From Acidovorax sp. (GTDB taxonomy: Bacteria > Pseudomonadota > Gammaproteobacteria > Burkholderiales > Burkholderiaceae_C), in the NCBI RefSeq assembly GCF_016783915.1, contig NZ_JADHVT010000040.1, positions 1 to 33,030 on the forward strand: a stretch of 33,030 nucleotides of DNA, written 5' to 3'. A program made the translations under genes and the position numbers. This document shows positions 1-7,290 of this stretch, piece by piece; position 1 is the first letter of the stretch; each line of letters begins with the position of its first letter. A model generated the notes under the pieces. It was not told the origin of the DNA. It saw only the letters and a program-made list of their open reading frames with translations, and made no database searches.

Positions 1-54
1 TGCGCCGAGGAGCGCAGGGTTTGGCGGATCAGGGCTCGCGATTGTCTGAGCGAA

Positions 55-250
55 GTGAAACGGAGCGAGTTCGAGCGAGACCCCGCCAAACCCGAGCACC
101 GCAGGTTGCCCCGTAGCGAAGCGCAGGGGACGCAGACAGCGGGGTCGCCCTTACTTCGGTTCCTTTCTTTCGGCGACGCGAAAGAAAGGGACTCGCATGC
201 CGGGCGACTCCCGGCCTCCGCCCTCAAAGAAGGCACGCCATTCGATGCGC
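55..250. repeat. Non-coding repeat-like segment with strong hairpin
   Basis: This stretch holds no convincing gene. It contains a strong inverted repeat: CCTTTCTTTCG at 162-172 pairs with CGAAAGAAAGG at 179-189 around a six-base loop, and the stem extends to 159 and 192. The style (TTTCTTTCGGCGACGCGAAAGAAAG) resembles an interspersed element I associate with Comamonadaceae and other proteobacteria, but I could not search for copies. A 66-codon open frame runs through it (55-255). It has the Arg/Pro-rich composition of repeat-derived frames and no recognisable domain, so I do not call it a gene. Bases 1-54 show nothing recognisable. Confidence 0.5.
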
Positions 251-332
251 ACTAGCCCCCAGACTCAGCGCGCAAAACAGACGCATGAAGCCGTCAACTT
301 CCGCCGACCATCTCCAGTCCCGTAGCTAGAGT

Positions 333-394
333 GATTACTATAAAAATCATAGCTGCCAAGGTATGAAACACTAGCGCATCCAGCCAAAAACACC
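333..394 (+). repeat. Copy 1 of a ~60-bp intergenic repeat family
   Basis: This AT-richer element begins GATTACTAT, continues ATAGCTGC and ends ACTAGCGCATCCAGC. The same blocks in the same order recur at 8389-8449, 23742-23802 (reverse) and 31040-31095 (reverse). It lies just beyond the stop codon of the sensor kinase gene at 401. The other copies form hairpins; this one is more degenerate. Bases 251-332 upstream hold nothing recognisable. Confidence 0.6.
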
Positions 395-400
395 AAAAAC

Positions 401-1798
401 TCACCCCGCAGGCAGCCGCATCCCCACCCGCAACCCCTTCGGCACCACCCCTTCCGCCACTGTCCGCCCCCCGTGCCGCAGCGCGATCTCTTCCACGATC
501 GACAGCCCCAGCCCACAGCCCCCCGCCTTGTCCGACCCGCGCCAGAACCGCGCAAACAGATCGCCCAGGTGCTCGGCCGGCACGCCCGGTCCGTCGTCCT
601 CCACCACCAGCAGCGCCCAATGCCCGGGCTCTTCATGGCCCACGCGCACCGTCACCGTGGCGCCGGGGCCCGCGTAGTGCAGCGCGTTGTCGATGAGGTT
701 GTTCAACGCCTCGCGCAGCAGCAGCGGGTGGCCCTGCGCGGGCAGGTGGTCCACACCCTCGTAGCCCAGGTCCATGCCCTGGGCCAGTGCGCGGGCCGCC
801 CATTCGCGGGCCACCTCGCGGGCCAGGGCGGCGAGGTCGATGGACTGCATCACCACGTTCGACTCCGAGCGCGCCAGTTGCAGCAGCTGGTGCACCAGGT
901 GGGCGCTGCGTTGGGCGGCCGACAGCACCTTTTGCAGGCGGGCCTGGACTGCGGGTTCGTGGCTCTCATGCAGGGCCAGTTCGGTCTGGCCGATCAGGCC
1001 GGCGAGCGGCGTGCGCAGCTGGTGGGCAGCGTCGTTCAGAAACCGCTTTTCCTTTTGCTGGCCACGCGCCACGGTCTCCAGCAGGCGGTTGATGGTGCTG
1101 GCCAGCGAATGCACTTCCTGCGGGGCAGAGGTTAGCTCAATGGGCGGCAGCGGCGTGGTGCCCGTGTGGGGCAGTGCGCCCGCACGCTCGATCTGCGCCT
1201 CCAGGCGCTTGAGGGGTTGTAAGCCGCGCAGCACGCCCGCATACACCACTGCGCTCAGGGCCAGGCCCATCAGGCCCATGGGGAACACCATGCGCTCCAG
1301 CAGTTCCTGCGCAATGCGCTCGCGCACTGTGAGGCTCTGGGCCACCTGCACGCGCAGGCGCTGGCGGGTGGAGGCGGTGCCGTAGTCCACATCCAGCAAG
1401 GCCACGCGCACCGGTTTGTCATCCACCCGTGCCTGGTACAAAAACGCTTCGCCCACCGCCACATCAACCTGGGCGGGCGGTGGCGGCAGCTGCGCGTTGC
1501 CCAGCAAAAAGCGGCCGGGCGGGGACGACACCATGTAGGTGATGCGGTCGGCCGGGTCCTGTTCCAGGATGTCCTGCGCGGCCTTCGGAAAGTCCACCAG
1601 CAGCCCATCGCCAATCGGCTTGATCTGCCGCGCCAGCGCCCGCACCGACTGGGTCAGCGTCTGGTCAATGCCCTTCTCGCCGTTCTGCAGCGCAATGCGC
1701 CACGCCAGAAAACCGCCCGACAGCCACAGCACCAGCTGCGGCAGCAGCAGCCACAGCAGCAGCTTGCGTTGAAGAGAGACCCCAGGTACGTGGCGCAT
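401..1798 (-). CDS. TctE-like sensor histidine kinase
   Basis: Membrane sensor kinase of a two-component system, 465 aa. A transmembrane segment near residues 13-35 and another near 172-190 enclose a periplasmic region of about 135 residues, which fits the TctE-type sensor domain. The cytoplasmic part shows the H-box with phospho-accepting His259 (AAHQLRTPL), N-box around 363-374 (LREALNNLIDNA), G1 box DDGPGV at 401-406, F-box near 415 and G2 box GCGLGLS near 427. It follows its partner response regulator (1955-2671) on the same strand after a 156-bp gap that contains a repeat. The pair is divergent from a glucose-type ABC importer, so a carbohydrate or organic-acid signal is likely, but the ligand cannot be read from sequence. 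No clear ribosome binding site precedes the start. Confidence 0.9.
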   Translation of the reverse strand: MRHVPGVSLQRKLLLWLLLPQLVLWLSGGFLAWRIALQNGEKGIDQTLTQSVRALARQIKPIGDGLLVDFPKAAQDILEQDPADRITYMVSSPPGRFLLGNAQLPPPPAQVDVAVGEAFLYQARVDDKPVRVALLDVDYGTASTRQRLRVQVAQSLTVRERIAQELLERMVFPMGLMGLALSAVVYAGVLRGLQPLKRLEAQIERAGALPHTGTTPLPPIELTSAPQEVHSLASTINRLLETVARGQQKEKRFLNDAAHQLRTPLAGLIGQTELALHESHEPAVQARLQKVLSAAQRSAHLVHQLLQLARSESNVVMQSIDLAALAREVAREWAARALAQGMDLGYEGVDHLPAQGHPLLLREALNNLIDNALHYAGPGATVTVRVGHEEPGHWALLVVEDDGPGVPAEHLGDLFARFWRGSDKAGGCGLGLSIVEEIALRHGGRTVAEGVVPKGLRVGMRLPAG

Positions 1799-1844
1799 GT
1801 TTCAACAGTCAAAAATAGGCGACGCTGCGTTGAAAACCGGCACG

Positions 1845-1952
1845 GCCCACGCGAGGGCCGCCGCGCAAGGGCCGCCCCGCCGCGCTGGCGGCGTCCCCCT
1901 TCCCGCGCACAGCGCGAGAGAAGGGGGAAGCGGTGCAGCCGCTCAGGGGGAT
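1845..1952. repeat. Hairpin-rich GC repeat between regulator and kinase genes
   Basis: The gap between the response regulator and kinase genes is filled by a series of inverted repeats. CCCCCTT (1895-1901) pairs with AAGGGGG (1921-1927), with an inner CGCGC/GCGCG stem at 1904-1908 and 1912-1916. AGCGG (1929-1933) pairs with CCGCT (1939-1943). The wording 'CCGCCGCGCTGGCGGC ... CAGCCGCTCAGGGGGA' matches an intergenic repeat I associate with Acidovorax and Delftia genomes. It lies in the transcript of the two-component pair and could change message stability or termination between the genes. Confidence 0.6.
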
Positions 1953-1954
1953 GC

Positions 1955-2671
1955 TCACGGTTTATTCAGCATGTACCCCAGCCCCCGGATATTCCGGATC
2001 ACCAGGTTGGACTGGTCGAGCTTCTTGCGCAGGCGGTGCACATACACCTCCAGCGCATTGGAGTTCAGCGGGGCGGCGGTTTGGCCGGGCTCGGGCGGGC
2101 TGGCGCGCCAGGCGGCCAGCACGTCGTCGCGGGTGACGACTTCGCCGCAGCGGTGGGCCAGCAGCTCCAGCAGCTCCCACTCGCGCTGGGTCAGCTCCAG
2201 CAGGTCGCCGTTCAGCGCTGCGGCGTGGCTGGCGTGGTCCAGCACCAGCGGCCCGATGGTGGTGCTGGCAGTGCCTGCCGCGCTGCTGGCCTGGGTGAAG
2301 GCGGGTTGCCGCGCGCGGCGCAGCATGGCCTGCAGGCGGGCCTGCAGCTCCTGCATGTTGAAGGGCTTGGTGATGTAGTCGTCGGCCCCGGCGTTCAGCC
2401 CCAGCACGCGGTCGTCGACGCCGTCGCGGGCGGTGAGGATCAGCACGGGCAGGCCGGCGATGTGCGCGCGGGCCCAGGTCAGCAGCTCCATGCCGTCGGC
2501 GCCGGGCAGGCCCAGGTCCAGGATGATGCCGTCCACCGCCTGCGTCTGCAAAAGCGCCATGGCCTGCGCCACGCTGCTGGCGGTGCAGACGCTGTAATCG
2601 AGTTGCTTGAGCTGGCCGGTGAGAGCGTCGAGCAGGAGGGCGTCGTCTTCGACAATCAGTATCGTGGCCAT
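1955..2671 (-). CDS. OmpR-family response regulator (TctD-like)
   Basis: DNA-binding response regulator, 238 aa. The receiver domain (residues 1-115) has the acidic pair at 9-10 (VEDD), phospho-acceptor Asp52 (ILDLGLPG) and conserved Lys102 (ITKPF). The C-terminal half is an OmpR/PhoB winged helix ending in the typical 'YVHRLRKKLD...IRNIRGLGYML' signature. It is the first gene of a pair with the downstream sensor kinase and is divergent from gtsA. The 174-bp shared intergenic region carries a perfect palindrome (2726-2745) that could be its operator. By position it probably controls glucose uptake, much as GltR does in Pseudomonas, but sequence places it nearer TctD. The ATG has no strong ribosome binding site. 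Confidence 0.92.
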   Translation of the reverse strand: MATILIVEDDALLLDALTGQLKQLDYSVCTASSVAQAMALLQTQAVDGIILDLGLPGADGMELLTWARAHIAGLPVLILTARDGVDDRVLGLNAGADDYITKPFNMQELQARLQAMLRRARQPAFTQASSAAGTASTTIGPLVLDHASHAAALNGDLLELTQREWELLELLAHRCGEVVTRDDVLAAWRASPPEPGQTAAPLNSNALEVYVHRLRKKLDQSNLVIRNIRGLGYMLNKP

Positions 2672-2725
2672 GGATTGAGCATAACAAAGGCCCCTGCAAC
2701 GGGCCCTCTGTGGGGCCGCTGCGAC

Positions 2726-2745
2726 TCTCAGGGAAAGCCCTGAGA
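2726..2745. promoter_or_regulatory. Perfect inverted repeat in the regulator/gtsA divergent promoter
   Basis: TCTCAGGG (2726-2733) and CCCTGAGA (2738-2745) are exact reverse complements separated by AAAG. The palindrome is followed by a 25-bp AT-rich run unlike the surrounding GC-rich DNA. It lies 54 bp from the response regulator start and 100 bp from the gtsA start. A binding site for the adjacent response regulator is a reasonable guess; it lacks the T-run of an intrinsic terminator. Confidence 0.5.
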
Positions 2746-2759
2746 ATTAAATTAATTAT

Positions 2760-2774
2760 TGTAATTAAAGTACC
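2760..2774 (+). promoter_or_regulatory. Possible HexR-like site upstream of gtsA
   Basis: TGTAATTAAAGTACC matches 13 of 15 positions of a TGTAATTAAATTACA-type HexR palindrome. Better versions overlap the zwf, pgi and edd promoters in this window. It is weaker than those three and lies in an AT-rich run where chance matches are easier, about 70 bp before gtsA. Confidence 0.35.
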
Positions 2775-2845
2775 GACTGCGCTGAACGGCACCGGTATCA
2801 CGGCGCAGCAACGGGTTCTGAAAACAACGTCGAGGAGACAAGGGT

Positions 2846-4096
2846 ATGTGGAAGATGACAAAGATCGCCGCACTGGCGGTGGGCCTGGCGGCCGCGATGT
2901 CTGCCAGCGCGGGGGAGGTCGAGGTCCTGCACTACTGGACATCGGGCGGCGAGGCCAAGTCGGCCGCCGAGCTCAAGAAGATCATGCAGTCCAAGGGCCA
3001 CACCTGGCGCGACTTTGCCGTGGCTGGGGGCGGCGGCGACAGCGCCATGACGGTGCTCAAGAGCCGCGTGATCTCGGGCAACCCGCCCTCGGCCGCCCAG
3101 GTCAAGGGCCCGGCCATCCAGGAATGGGCGTCCGAAGGCGTGCTGGCCAATGTCGATGCCCTGGCCAAGACCGAGAAGTGGGACGACGTGCTGCCCAAGG
3201 TGGTCGCCGACGTGATGAAGTACAAGGGCAGCTACGTGGCCGCCCCGGTCAACGTGCACCGCGTGAATTGGCTGTGGGCCAGCTCCGATGCGCTCAAGAA
3301 GGCTGGCGTGGCCAGCATGCCCAAGACCTGGGATGAGTTCTTTGCCGCTGCCGACAAGCTCAAGGCCGCAGGCCTGATCCCCGTGGCCCATGGCGGCCAG
3401 AACTGGCAGGACTTCACCACCTTTGAATCCGTGGTGCTGGGCGTGGGCGGTGCCAAGTTCTACCAGGACGCGCTGGTCAAGCTGGACGACAAGGCCATCA
3501 ACAGCGACACCATGAAGAAGTCGCTGGAGACCTTCCGCCGCATCAAGACCTACACCGACCCGGGCGCTCCCGGCCGCGACTGGAACCTGGCCACGGCCAT
3601 GCTCATCCAGGGCAAGGCGGGCTTCCAGCTGATGGGCGACTGGGCCAAGGGTGAGTTCATCGCGGCCAACAAGGCGCCGGGCAAGGACTTCCAGTGCGCA
3701 GCGGCACCGGGCACGGCCAACGCGTTCACCTTCAACGTGGACTCGTTCATCCTGTTCAAGCTCAAGGACGCAGCAGCGCAGAAGGCGCAGAGCGACCTGG
3801 CCAGCTCCATCATGAGCCCTGAGTTCCAGGAGGTGTTCAACCTCAACAAGGGCTCGATCCCCGTGCGCACCGGACAGAAGATGGACAAGTTTGACGACTG
3901 CGCCAAGCTGTCCAGCAAAGACTTTGCCGACACTGCCAAGAGCGGTGGCCTGGTGCCCAGCGTGGCCCATGGCATGGCGATTGCGCCTGCCACCGAAGGG
4001 GCGATCAAGGATGTCGTCAGCCAGTTCTGGAACGACGACAAGGTGAGCGTCGCCGACGCCATGAAGAAGATCGCGGCCGCCGCGAAGACCAAGTAA
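2846..4096 (+). CDS. gtsA: Glucose/mannose ABC transporter substrate-binding protein
   Basis: Periplasmic sugar-binding protein, 416 aa, of the family 1 extracellular solute-binding proteins. A Sec signal peptide (hydrophobic stretch, cleavage likely after Ala-Ser-Ala near residue 22) precedes the mature start GEVEVLHYWTSGGEA. That start, together with 'AVAGGGGDSAMTVLKSR', 'PVNVHRVNWLW' and 'MGDWAKGEF', closely resembles the Pseudomonas glucose-binding protein GtsA. A ribosome binding site AGGAG lies eight bases before the ATG at 2846; an in-frame ATG at 2855 is an alternative start. It begins the sugar import cluster. The porin gene follows after 57 bp, and the permeases come only after a terminator. 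Confidence 0.93.
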   Translation: MWKMTKIAALAVGLAAAMSASAGEVEVLHYWTSGGEAKSAAELKKIMQSKGHTWRDFAVAGGGGDSAMTVLKSRVISGNPPSAAQVKGPAIQEWASEGVLANVDALAKTEKWDDVLPKVVADVMKYKGSYVAAPVNVHRVNWLWASSDALKKAGVASMPKTWDEFFAAADKLKAAGLIPVAHGGQNWQDFTTFESVVLGVGGAKFYQDALVKLDDKAINSDTMKKSLETFRRIKTYTDPGAPGRDWNLATAMLIQGKAGFQLMGDWAKGEFIAANKAPGKDFQCAAAPGTANAFTFNVDSFILFKLKDAAAQKAQSDLASSIMSPEFQEVFNLNKGSIPVRTGQKMDKFDDCAKLSSKDFADTAKSGGLVPSVAHGMAIAPATEGAIKDVVSQFWNDDKVSVADAMKKIAAAAKTK

Positions 4097-4153
4097 GCCG
4101 TGTACGACACCCGTACCTACACGCACTAAAACCAACCCCAGAGGGATCCCATC

Positions 4154-5338
4154 ATGAAGACAAGAAACCGCCTCACGGCGGTGGCTTTGGCCGCCGCATG
4201 CGCGAATGGCGCCTTTGCTATGGACGTAGCAGGCTTTGAGTTCAACGGCTACTCCCGCGGTGGCCCGGTGTTCAACCACTCCGACGGCGTCAAGGGCAAC
4301 CTGACGCTGGGCGGCGAGCTGCAGAAATACCGCCTGGGCAACGAGGGCGACAACGGCATCGAAGTCAACTTCGCCAAGGGCTTCGAGGCCGGCGGCATCA
4401 ACTGGAAGGTGAACTACATGCCCGCCAAGTGGGGCAGTGGCGACATCAGCACCGAACAGGCGTTTGTGGAAATGAGCGGCTTCTCGTTCTCGCCCGAAGC
4501 CAAGTTCTGGGTGGGCCAGCGCCGCCTGCGGATCCAGGACGTGCACATCGTCGACTACTTCCTGCTGAACTACGGCGACAACATCGGCGCCGGTGTGACT
4601 GACGTGCCTGTGGGTGGCATGAAGCTGGGCGTGGGCGTGTTCTCTGGCGACAAGTTTGACGGTGGCCTGCCCAACAACGTGAAGGCACACCGCATCAACG
4701 CCGACCTGTCCGAGATCAACACCAACCCCGGCGGCAAGCTGCGGGTGCTGCTGACCGCCGTGGGCGGCAAGAACCAGGTGGGCGGCGGCTCTGGCTCCGG
4801 CATCTCGCTGATGCACACGCAAAAGGAGTTCCTGCTTCCCAGCATCACCAACACGCTGTACCTGCAGACATCGCGCGGCCATGCGCGTATTGACGGGGAG
4901 TTTGAGGCCATCGAGGGCACCAGCGCAGGCAAGCGCGCCACCCGCATCGCCGACTCCATCAACTGGCAAAGCGGCCCGTTTGGCGGCCAGGCCCTCATTG
5001 GCTACCAGACCAACAAGGCCGACCTGACCGGCGTGGAGACCAAGGACTTCTCGCTGGGCGGCCGTGGCTCGTACGCGTTCACAAAGAACTTCAAGGGCCT
5101 GGTGGAGCTGTCCACAACCACCCGCAAGGGCAGTGGTCCGGACCAGCGACTGTCCAAGGTCACGCTGGCGGGTGCCCTGGCACTGAATGAAGACTTCTGG
5201 TCGCGTCCTGAGCTGCGTCTGTACGTGACCAAGGCCAAATGGAATCAAGCGGCGGCTGTGGCCAACGCAGGCACCTTTGGCGCCAATGGCAAGACCTCGC
5301 GCACGCTGGTGGGCGTGCAGTACGAGGTGTGGTGGTAA
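4154..5338 (+). CDS. LamB-type carbohydrate porin
   Basis: Outer-membrane sugar porin, 394 aa. The signal peptide ends near Ala-Phe-Ala at residue 22. The mature protein shows alternating beta-strand character and ends in aromatic residues (YEVWW), as outer-membrane barrels do. The segments 'FNGYSRGG', 'KYRLGNEG' and 'WVGQRRLRIQDVHIVDYFLLN' match the maltoporin/LamB family rather than OprB. The gene has a good ribosome binding site (AGAGGGA) and follows gtsA closely, so co-transcription is likely. Given its neighbours it probably admits glucose or related sugars across the outer membrane; specificity for maltodextrins cannot be excluded. A strong terminator follows directly. Confidence 0.88.
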   Translation: MKTRNRLTAVALAAACANGAFAMDVAGFEFNGYSRGGPVFNHSDGVKGNLTLGGELQKYRLGNEGDNGIEVNFAKGFEAGGINWKVNYMPAKWGSGDISTEQAFVEMSGFSFSPEAKFWVGQRRLRIQDVHIVDYFLLNYGDNIGAGVTDVPVGGMKLGVGVFSGDKFDGGLPNNVKAHRINADLSEINTNPGGKLRVLLTAVGGKNQVGGGSGSGISLMHTQKEFLLPSITNTLYLQTSRGHARIDGEFEAIEGTSAGKRATRIADSINWQSGPFGGQALIGYQTNKADLTGVETKDFSLGGRGSYAFTKNFKGLVELSTTTRKGSGPDQRLSKVTLAGALALNEDFWSRPELRLYVTKAKWNQAAAVANAGTFGANGKTSRTLVGVQYEVWW

Positions 5339-5388
5339 GAGGGAGAGAGTGAGTAGCGAGTTAGTTTGAGGTAGACACTTTGTTCATT

Positions 5389-5419
5389 GGGGGGTGCTCT
5401 GTGCGCACCCCCCTTTTTT
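5389..5419 (+). terminator. Strong intrinsic terminator after the porin gene
   Basis: GGGGGGTGC (5389-5397) pairs perfectly with GCACCCCCC (5405-5413) across a seven-base loop, followed at once by six T residues (5414-5419). It stands between the porin gene and gtsB, so it splits what would otherwise be one transporter operon. The gtsBCD genes need readthrough or their own promoter in 5420-5535, where I see no clear sigma-70 boxes. Confidence 0.88.
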
Positions 5420-5535
5420 CATGTGACACAAAGTGGGTGAGTGAATGAGTGAAACGGTGATTCAGTGACTGATCGAGACACCGCGTACCGCGCGCGCAGC
5501 GTGTGCAGTGCGTACGCAAGAGAGATTCGCAAGCA

Positions 5536-6414
5536 ATGAAGAATTCCTTTGAAACCTGGCTGCCCAGGCTGGTGGTGACCCCGGCGTTTGTGCTGGGTTT
5601 TGCCTTCATCTATGGCCTCATGGTGTGGAACGGCGTGCTCAGCCTCACCGCATCGCGCATGCTGCCCAACTACGAATGGGCGGGCCTGGCGCAGTACGAG
5701 CGCCTGTGGGAGATGGACCGCTGGTGGGTCGCCCTGAAGAACCTGGGCATTTTTGGCGTGGGCTATGTGGGCGGATCGCTGGTGATTGGTGTGGTGCTGG
5801 CCGTGCTGCTGGACCAGAAGATCCGCGCCGAGGGCGCGCTGCGCACCATCTACCTGTACCCCATGGCGCTGTCGTTCGTGGTGACCGGAACGGCCTGGAA
5901 GTGGCTGCTGAACCCCGGCCTGGGCATCGAAAAGATGGTGCGCGACTGGGGCTTCACGAACTTTGAATTTGGCTGGCTGGTGGACACCGAGATGGCGATC
6001 TACTGCGTGGTCATCGCCGGCATCTGGCAAAGCGCGGGCTTCGCAATGGCGCTGTTCCTGGCCGGGCTGCGCGGCATCGACGACAGCATCATCAAGGCCG
6101 CGCAGGTCGATGGTGCGTCGCTGCCGCGCATCTACTGGCGCATCGTGCTGCCCGCGCTGCGGCCGGTGTTCTTCTCCACGCTCATGGTGCTGTCGCACCT
6201 GGCCATCAAGAGCTTTGACCTGGTGATGGCGCTGACCGCGGGCGGCCCCGGTTTTGCCACCGATGTGCCCGCCACCTTCATGTACACCATGTCGTTCTCG
6301 CGCGGGCAGATTGGCCTGGGCGCGGCCAGCGCCACCATGATGCTGGCCACCGTCGCGGCCCTGGTGATTCCTTACCTTTACAGCGAACTGCGGAGCAAAC
6401 CCCATGACCGCTAA
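5536..6414 (+). CDS. gtsB: Glucose/mannose ABC transporter permease GtsB
   Basis: Inner-membrane permease of the importer, 292 aa, with about six transmembrane segments and the EAA loop that contacts the ATPase (around 'KAAQVDGASLPRIYWRIVLP'). It belongs to the binding-protein-dependent transport family (MalF/UgpA side). I chose the ATG at 5536 (MKNSFETWLP). The same frame stays open from a GTG at 5503, but the extra 11 residues look non-coding, and a weak AGAGAGA ribosome site precedes 5536. The stop overlaps the start of gtsC by 11 bases, which implies translational coupling. Confidence 0.9.
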   Translation: MKNSFETWLPRLVVTPAFVLGFAFIYGLMVWNGVLSLTASRMLPNYEWAGLAQYERLWEMDRWWVALKNLGIFGVGYVGGSLVIGVVLAVLLDQKIRAEGALRTIYLYPMALSFVVTGTAWKWLLNPGLGIEKMVRDWGFTNFEFGWLVDTEMAIYCVVIAGIWQSAGFAMALFLAGLRGIDDSIIKAAQVDGASLPRIYWRIVLPALRPVFFSTLMVLSHLAIKSFDLVMALTAGGPGFATDVPATFMYTMSFSRGQIGLGAASATMMLATVAALVIPYLYSELRSKPHDR

Positions 6415-7273
6415 GCCCTCTGTGTTTCCGTCCGTGGGCCGCCTGCTGGTCTATGGCGTGCTGGCCCTGGCCACCGCGTTCTTTCTGCTGCCGCTGTACG
6501 CCATGCTGGTCACCTCGTTCAAGGACGCCGAGGAGATTCGCAGCACCTCGCTGTTAGCACTGCCCGCTGCGCTGAACTGGTCGGCCTGGGGCACGGCCTG
6601 GCAGAGCGCCTGCACGGGGGTGGACTGCAACGGCCTGCGCCCGTTTTTCTGGAACTCGGTGGCCATGGCCGTGCCTGCGGTGCTGATCTCCACCGTGTGG
6701 GGCGCGCTCAACGGCTATGTGCTGAGCCTGTGGAAGTTTCGCGGCAGCGACACCTTGTTTGGCCTGCTGCTGTTTGGCGTGTTCATGCCCTTCCAGGTCG
6801 TGCTGCTGCCCATGAGCCAGGTGCTGGGCTGGCTGGGGCTGTCCAGCTCCATCACCGGGCTGGTGCTGGTGCACTGCCTGGCGGGGCTGGCCGGCACCAC
6901 GCTGTTCTTTCGCAACTACTACGCGGCCATCCCCAAGGAGTTGGTGAACGCGGCACGCATGGATGGCGCGAGCTTCTGGCAGATCTTCTGGCGCATCGTG
7001 CTGCCGCTGTCCACGCCCATCGTGATGGTCACGCTGATCTGGCAGTTCACCAACATCTGGAACGACTTTCTGTTCGGCGTGGTGTTCTCGGGCACCGAGT
7101 CCAAGCCCATCACCGTGGGCCTGAACAACCTGGCCAACACCAGCAGCAGTGTGAAGGCCTACAACGTGGACATGGCGGCCGCCATCATCGCGGGCCTGCC
7201 CACGATGGTGATCTATGTGCTGGCGGGTAAGTTTTTTGTGCGCGGCCTCACCGCTGGCGCCGTCAAAGGTTAA
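6404..7273 (+). CDS. gtsC: Glucose/mannose ABC transporter permease GtsC
   Basis: Second inner-membrane permease, 289 aa, of the MalG/UgpE type. It has an N-terminal transmembrane segment (residues 11-33), further hydrophobic segments and an EAA motif ('AARMDGASFWQIFWRIVLP') that docks on GtsD. The insert 'TACTGVDCNGLRPFFWNS' (with W-Q-S-A before it) between the first two segments resembles Pseudomonas GtsC. The start overlaps the gtsB stop, with GGAG eight bases upstream. The ATPase gene follows after 17 bp. Confidence 0.92.
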   Translation: MTAKPSVFPSVGRLLVYGVLALATAFFLLPLYAMLVTSFKDAEEIRSTSLLALPAALNWSAWGTAWQSACTGVDCNGLRPFFWNSVAMAVPAVLISTVWGALNGYVLSLWKFRGSDTLFGLLLFGVFMPFQVVLLPMSQVLGWLGLSSSITGLVLVHCLAGLAGTTLFFRNYYAAIPKELVNAARMDGASFWQIFWRIVLPLSTPIVMVTLIWQFTNIWNDFLFGVVFSGTESKPITVGLNNLANTSSSVKAYNVDMAAAIIAGLPTMVIYVLAGKFFVRGLTAGAVKG

Positions 7274-7290
7274 GAGGTTAAGGAAAGATC

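Noticed and set aside
55-255. 66-codon ORF as a hypothetical protein
   Set aside because: Lies across a hairpin repeat, lacks a ribosome site and has repeat-derived Arg/Pro composition.
2798-5248. 816-codon open frame on the minus strand opposite gtsA and the porin
   Set aside because: It lies fully antisense to two well recognised genes, has His/Gly/Ala/Val-rich low-complexity composition and no domain; typical shadow frame of high-GC DNA.
5420-5535. GTGAGTGAATGAGTGA-type short repeats as a CRISPR or tandem-repeat array
   Set aside because: The repetition is irregular and only a few bases long, without repeat-spacer structure.
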